A stretch of 64,000 bases of DNA from G051132615 sp051132615. GTDB lineage: Bacteria; Pseudomonadota; Gammaproteobacteria; Burkholderiales; Neisseriaceae. The notes beneath the pieces were generated by a model that saw only the letters and a list, made by a program, of their open reading frames with translations, made no database searches and was not told the origin of the DNA. Positions within the stretch are counted from its first letter, which is position 1; each line of letters starts with the position of its first letter. The translations under genes were made by a program, and so were the position numbers. Shown piece by piece: positions 60,913-64,000 of this stretch. The stretch is taken from contig NZ_CP152375.1 in NCBI RefSeq assembly GCF_051132615.1, positions 2,480,001-2,544,000 of the forward strand. The letters are read 5' to 3'.

Positions 60913-61773
60913 TTATGTTGTTAGAAGTGCTAAAGCTTCTTGATATTTTGCTACCGTTTTTTCAATAATTTCTTCTGGTATTTTGGGCGCAGGTGCTTGT
61001 TTATTCCAACCAGAGCTTTCTAAATAATCTCGAATAAATTGTTTATCAAATGAAGGTGGATTGGTGCCTTCTTGGTATTGATCTTTAGGCCAGAATCGAC
61101 TTGAATCAGGGGTCAGTACTTCATCCATTAATGTTAATGTACCATTTTGATCTAAGCCAAATTCAAATTTTGTGTCACAAATAATAATCCCTTTGGTTTG
61201 TGCAAACGCAGCAGCTTCCGAATAAAGCGCCAAGGCTTTTTGCTGCACTTTTTGTGTTAATTCGTGCCCGATTACTTGCGCACATTCTTCTAAAGATATA
61301 TTAACATCGTGATCACCCACTTCCGCTTTGGTTGATGGTGTGAAAATAGGTTCTGGTAGCTTGCTGGCTAATGCTAAATTGGCAGGTAAAGCAATACCAC
61401 AAATACTGCCTAGTTGTTGGTATTCTTTGTAACCACTGCCTGCTAAATAACCACGGACAATAGCTTCCACTTTTACTGGTGCCAAGCGCTTGACTACAAC
61501 AGCACGGCTTTTCAATTGCTCTGCTTGTGCTTGTGGTAAAACATCGAATACCGTATCGCCAGTAAAATGATTGGGCATAATATGGGCTAATTTTTGAAAC
61601 CAGAAATTAGAGATTTGAGTTAAAATCTCTCCTTTTCTCGGAATCGGATCATCTAAAATAACGTCAAAAGCAGAAAGACGGTCACTGGCAACCATAAGCA
61701 TGCGTTGCTCATCAATTTCATACAGGTCGCGTACTTTTCCAGAGTAAATTTTTTTCAGGCTAATAGAAGACAT
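60913..61773 (-). CDS. purC: SAICAR synthase
   Basis: PurC joins aspartate to CAIR in purine synthesis. YSGKVRDLYEID near residues 10-21, MVASDRLSAFDVIL and VVVKRLAPVKVEAIVRGYL follow the family, as does DEVLTPDSSRFWP. The 286-residue length is the longer class seen in beta-proteobacteria. It is the last gene of a purE-purK-purC unit, 11 bases after purK. Confidence 0.97.
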   Translation of the reverse strand: MSSISLKKIYSGKVRDLYEIDEQRMLMVASDRLSAFDVILDDPIPRKGEILTQISNFWFQKLAHIMPNHFTGDTVFDVLPQAQAEQLKSRAVVVKRLAPVKVEAIVRGYLAGSGYKEYQQLGSICGIALPANLALASKLPEPIFTPSTKAEVGDHDVNISLEECAQVIGHELTQKVQQKALALYSEAAAFAQTKGIIICDTKFEFGLDQNGTLTLMDEVLTPDSSRFWPKDQYQEGTNPPSFDKQFIRDYLESSGWNKQAPAPKIPEEIIEKTVAKYQEALALLTT

Positions 61774-61784
61774 TATATTTCCTT

Positions 61785-62915
61785 TTATAAGGTCATTTGT
61801 AATGCTTGTGCTTGTTCAAGTGCTTGTTCATTGGTATCAGAAAGCACAGTAAAGTGTCCCATTTTACGGCCTTTTCGCGCTTCTTTCTTACCATATAAAT
61901 GTAAATGGGCATTTGCTGCTTCTTGTAAAATAAACCATTGTGGCTCGCTACCATCGTCATGCCATGAATCACCTAAAATATTAACCATGACACAGGGGCT
62001 AAGCAAAGTGGTTTTTGCGGGTGCTAAATGGCACATTGCCCGTACTTGTTGTTGGAATTGGTCAGCAAGACAAGCGTTCAAAGTGTAGTGGCCAGAATTA
62101 TGAGGTCTTGGGGCAATTTCATTGATGATTAGGCTCATATCTTCTAGCACAAAAAACTCTACCGCAAGCACACCAATATAGTTAAGCTCATTGGCTAATT
62201 GTTTGGCCATTTGTTGTGCTTGTTGTTGGAGATGTTGTTCAATTCTTGCAGGGACAATACAAATATCTAAAATACCATTTTTGTGTTGATTTTCAGCCAC
62301 TGGGAAGCATTCTATTTGAATATCACTGGTGCGTGTCACAATGGCAGAAATTTCACAATGTAAGGACAGACGTTTTTCTAAAACACACGGAACACTACCC
62401 ATTTCTTTGAATGCTTGTTGTAATTGTTCTTGGTTATAGATTGTCTTTTGTCCTTTACCATCGTAGCCAAATTTTGCTGTTTTTAAAATGGCAGGAAATA
62501 GATGGCTAAAATCTTGACTTAAGTCTTGATCATTTTCAATAACCAAATAAGGTGCCGTATTTAATCCCGCTTGTTTGATCCATGCTTTTTCTAAAATACG
62601 ATTCTGAGCAATAGCTACAGAGTCGCCAGAAGGGGAAACATGCGTTTTTAAAGCCAATGCATTCATAGCTTGAGCATTAACATTTTCAAATTCGGTTGTC
62701 ACTGCTGCACAGCTAGATAGTTCTTCTAGCGCTTTTTCATCATCATAAGGTGCACATAAATGAACATCTGCAAATTCTGCAGCAGGTGCTTGAGGGTCTG
62801 GATCCAAAACCATGACTTTATAGCCCATGGTTTTGGCTGCAATCGTAAACATTCTACCCAGTTGGCCACCACCTAAAATACCTAAAGTGGCAGGTGGTAA
62901 AATTTTTGTTTTCAT
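61785..62915 (-). CDS. purK: N5-carboxyaminoimidazole ribonucleotide synthase
   Basis: PurK is the ATP-grasp enzyme that makes N5-CAIR from AIR and bicarbonate. LGILGGGQLGRMF (12-24) binds the substrate phosphate; KTAKFGYDGKGQ and VLAVEFFVLEDMSLIINEIAPRPHNSGH (key part NEIAPRPHNSGH) form the ATP site. The 376-residue length is usual. Its ATG overlaps the purE stop by 4 bases. Confidence 0.97.
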   Translation of the reverse strand: MKTKILPPATLGILGGGQLGRMFTIAAKTMGYKVMVLDPDPQAPAAEFADVHLCAPYDDEKALEELSSCAAVTTEFENVNAQAMNALALKTHVSPSGDSVAIAQNRILEKAWIKQAGLNTAPYLVIENDQDLSQDFSHLFPAILKTAKFGYDGKGQKTIYNQEQLQQAFKEMGSVPCVLEKRLSLHCEISAIVTRTSDIQIECFPVAENQHKNGILDICIVPARIEQHLQQQAQQMAKQLANELNYIGVLAVEFFVLEDMSLIINEIAPRPHNSGHYTLNACLADQFQQQVRAMCHLAPAKTTLLSPCVMVNILGDSWHDDGSEPQWFILQEAANAHLHLYGKKEARKGRKMGHFTVLSDTNEQALEQAQALQMTL

Positions 62916-63403
62916 CGTGTCACCTCAGGTAATTGCATATTCAGTACAGTTTGTTCTTGTTCATTTCTAAATTGAATGAGTTTATCCATCAGTTGGCTAT
63001 CATTATTTGCCAACATAGCAATGGCAAAAAGAGCCGCATTGGCCGCTCCTGCTTCACCAATGGCAAATGTAGCCACGGGAATACCCTTTGGCATTTGGAC
63101 AATAGAGTACAGAGAGTCTTTTCCTGTTAAATATTTGGAGGGTACAGGCACCCCTAAAACGGGGACAGGGGTTTTAGCAGCCAACATACCTGGTAAATGA
63201 GCTGCCCCACCTGCACCTGCAATAATGGCTTGTAAACCACGTTGTTTGGCGGTTTGTGCATACTCAAACAATAAGTCAGGTGTACGATGTGCCGAAACGA
63301 CTTTTGTTTCAAAAGGAATATCAAATCGCGACAGGATTTGTGCAGCTTGCTCCATAATCGGCCAATCACTATTACTGCCCATAACAATACCAATTTGTAT
63401 CAT
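62912..63403 (-). CDS. purE: N5-CAIR mutase
   Basis: PurE (class I) moves the carboxyl of N5-CAIR to make CAIR. The motif GIVMGSNSDWPIM at the N-terminus, VVSAHRTPD with the catalytic His, IAGAGGAAHLPGM and PVLGVPVPS are all present. At 163 residues it is typical. It starts the pur unit. No upstream PurR-type box was sought in the small gap. Confidence 0.97.
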   Translation of the reverse strand: MIQIGIVMGSNSDWPIMEQAAQILSRFDIPFETKVVSAHRTPDLLFEYAQTAKQRGLQAIIAGAGGAAHLPGMLAAKTPVPVLGVPVPSKYLTGKDSLYSIVQMPKGIPVATFAIGEAGAANAALFAIAMLANNDSQLMDKLIQFRNEQEQTVLNMQLPEVTR

Positions 63404-63412
63404 AAAAAACCT

Positions 63413-64000
63413 TTATTTAAGTTTGTGTTCAGCACGCTTGGCTGCGTTTGAGTTTGGGTACTGCTTGATCAATGTTTTAAAAGTTTCTTTCGCAATGTCT
63501 TTTTGTTGCAAATAAGTTTGACATGTTGCCATATTATATAAGGCTTCAGGTGCTTTACTATTTTGTGCAAATAATTCGGTAAACCGTTTACTGATGTCTA
63601 TGGCTGCATCACAATGCCTTAATTTTTGATGAGCTAAGCTTAATAGATACATGGCTTTTTGTGCCTCTTCGCTGTGATCTGAGCCAAATGCAAAAGGTTT
63701 CAGTAAGTCAATTGCGGATAAGTATTGCTTATTTTGATAAAGTTTCAGTGCCGTTTGATAAATACTTTGATTGGTTTGTGTATTTGTTGTGTCTGGAATA
63801 TTGGCAGTTGAGGATGGTGCTGTGGTTTTTTTTATGAGCTTGCTGCTCTTTAGTTCATTAATTTGTTCTTGTAATAATTTATTTTCTGCTGTGAGCTGGG
63901 CAACTTTATCGTGCAAGCTGTTTACCGCATCTTTAGTGGCAAAAGATTCCTGAGCTAAACGAATTTCTTGTAGTTGTTGTTCAACTGTTTTTATTGTGGG
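63413..64000 (-). CDS. cpoB: Cell division coordinator CpoB (YbgF), partial at right edge
   Basis: The frame is open to the window end, so the start and signal peptide lie outside. The visible part begins with a coiled coil (VEQQLQEIRLAQESF, VAQLTAENKLLQEQINELK), passes a Ser/Thr/Asn-rich linker and has TPR-like repeats (YQTALKLYQNKQYLSAIDLL, YNMATCQTYLQQKDIAKETF). CpoB is periplasmic and links Tol-Pal with PBP1B during division; tol-pal genes probably lie beyond the edge. It reads toward purE with a short gap. Confidence 0.9.
   Translation of the reverse strand, partial: PTIKTVEQQLQEIRLAQESFATKDAVNSLHDKVAQLTAENKLLQEQINELKSSKLIKKTTAPSSTANIPDTTNTQTNQSIYQTALKLYQNKQYLSAIDLLKPFAFGSDHSEEAQKAMYLLSLAHQKLRHCDAAIDISKRFTELFAQNSKAPEALYNMATCQTYLQQKDIAKETFKTLIKQYPNSNAAKRAEHKLK

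Overview
The window looks like the chromosome of a low-GC, host-associated Gram-negative proteobacterium. A betaproteobacterium of the Burkholderiales/Alcaligenaceae type is the best guess. This rests on gene order (purC-purK-purE beside cpoB, a methyltransferase-rnhA-dnaQ-ispD-ispF run, thrC/msbA/glycosyltransferase/fpr) and on the LPS-type envelope genes. It is inference from gene content; no 16S or other marker lies in the window.

1-22,082 is ordinary core chromosome, nearly all on the + strand: radA, a membrane-anchored double AAA ATPase, nth, a lipoprotein DegP/MucD protease, nagZ-thiL-pgpA, cysM, feoABC with a possible Fur site, a universal stress protein, tcdA, a secreted lysine-rich protein, a Na+/H+ antiporter, pbpG, uvrB, gpsA and a branched-chain amino acid binding lipoprotein. 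Strong bidirectional hairpin terminators separate the units.

22,083-40,800 is accessory DNA: AT-rich, full of small unknown genes and gene debris. Its frame is a tRNA-Ala(GGC) gene cut exactly at the anticodon loop. The 5' half is at 22,877-22,914 and the 3' half at 37,315-37,362, sharing the loop, while an intact tRNA-Ala lies inside at 28,655-28,730. Truncated tyrosine recombinases face this intact tRNA from both sides. The two halves of the island are mirror images in part. Each carries a phage lysis segment (endolysin/Rz) convergent with a small protein gene behind a shared promoter-like motif. Each also has an A-payload-B cassette in which the same flanks enclose unrelated genes. The simplest reading is two related, decayed prophages or satellites in opposite orientation, used as cargo sites. 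Cargo includes a nucleotidyltransferase plus coiled-coil gene pair, a KilA-N protein, tandem paralogous four-helix membrane proteins, a DUF805 membrane protein, a DUF2441-like protein, and a possible structured RNA with a 17-codon ORF. A third lysis relic lies outside the right tRNA half, followed by small stress/envelope genes (GlsB/YeaQ-like, cold-shock-like, entericidin-like).

40,800-64,000 returns to core genes: fpr, msbA, a glycosyltransferase and thrC on the - strand; an MFS carrier; ecotin; a copper module (multicopper oxidase divergent from copR-copS around a perfect palindromic cop box, then a ferric-reductase-like flavocytochrome); a PliI-like lysozyme inhibitor; methyltransferase-rnhA-dnaQ-ispD-ispF; a LysR regulator divergent from an LrgA/LrgB pair; purEKC; and cpoB running off the right edge. 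Ecotin plus a PliI-like inhibitor suggests exposure to host proteases and lysozyme.
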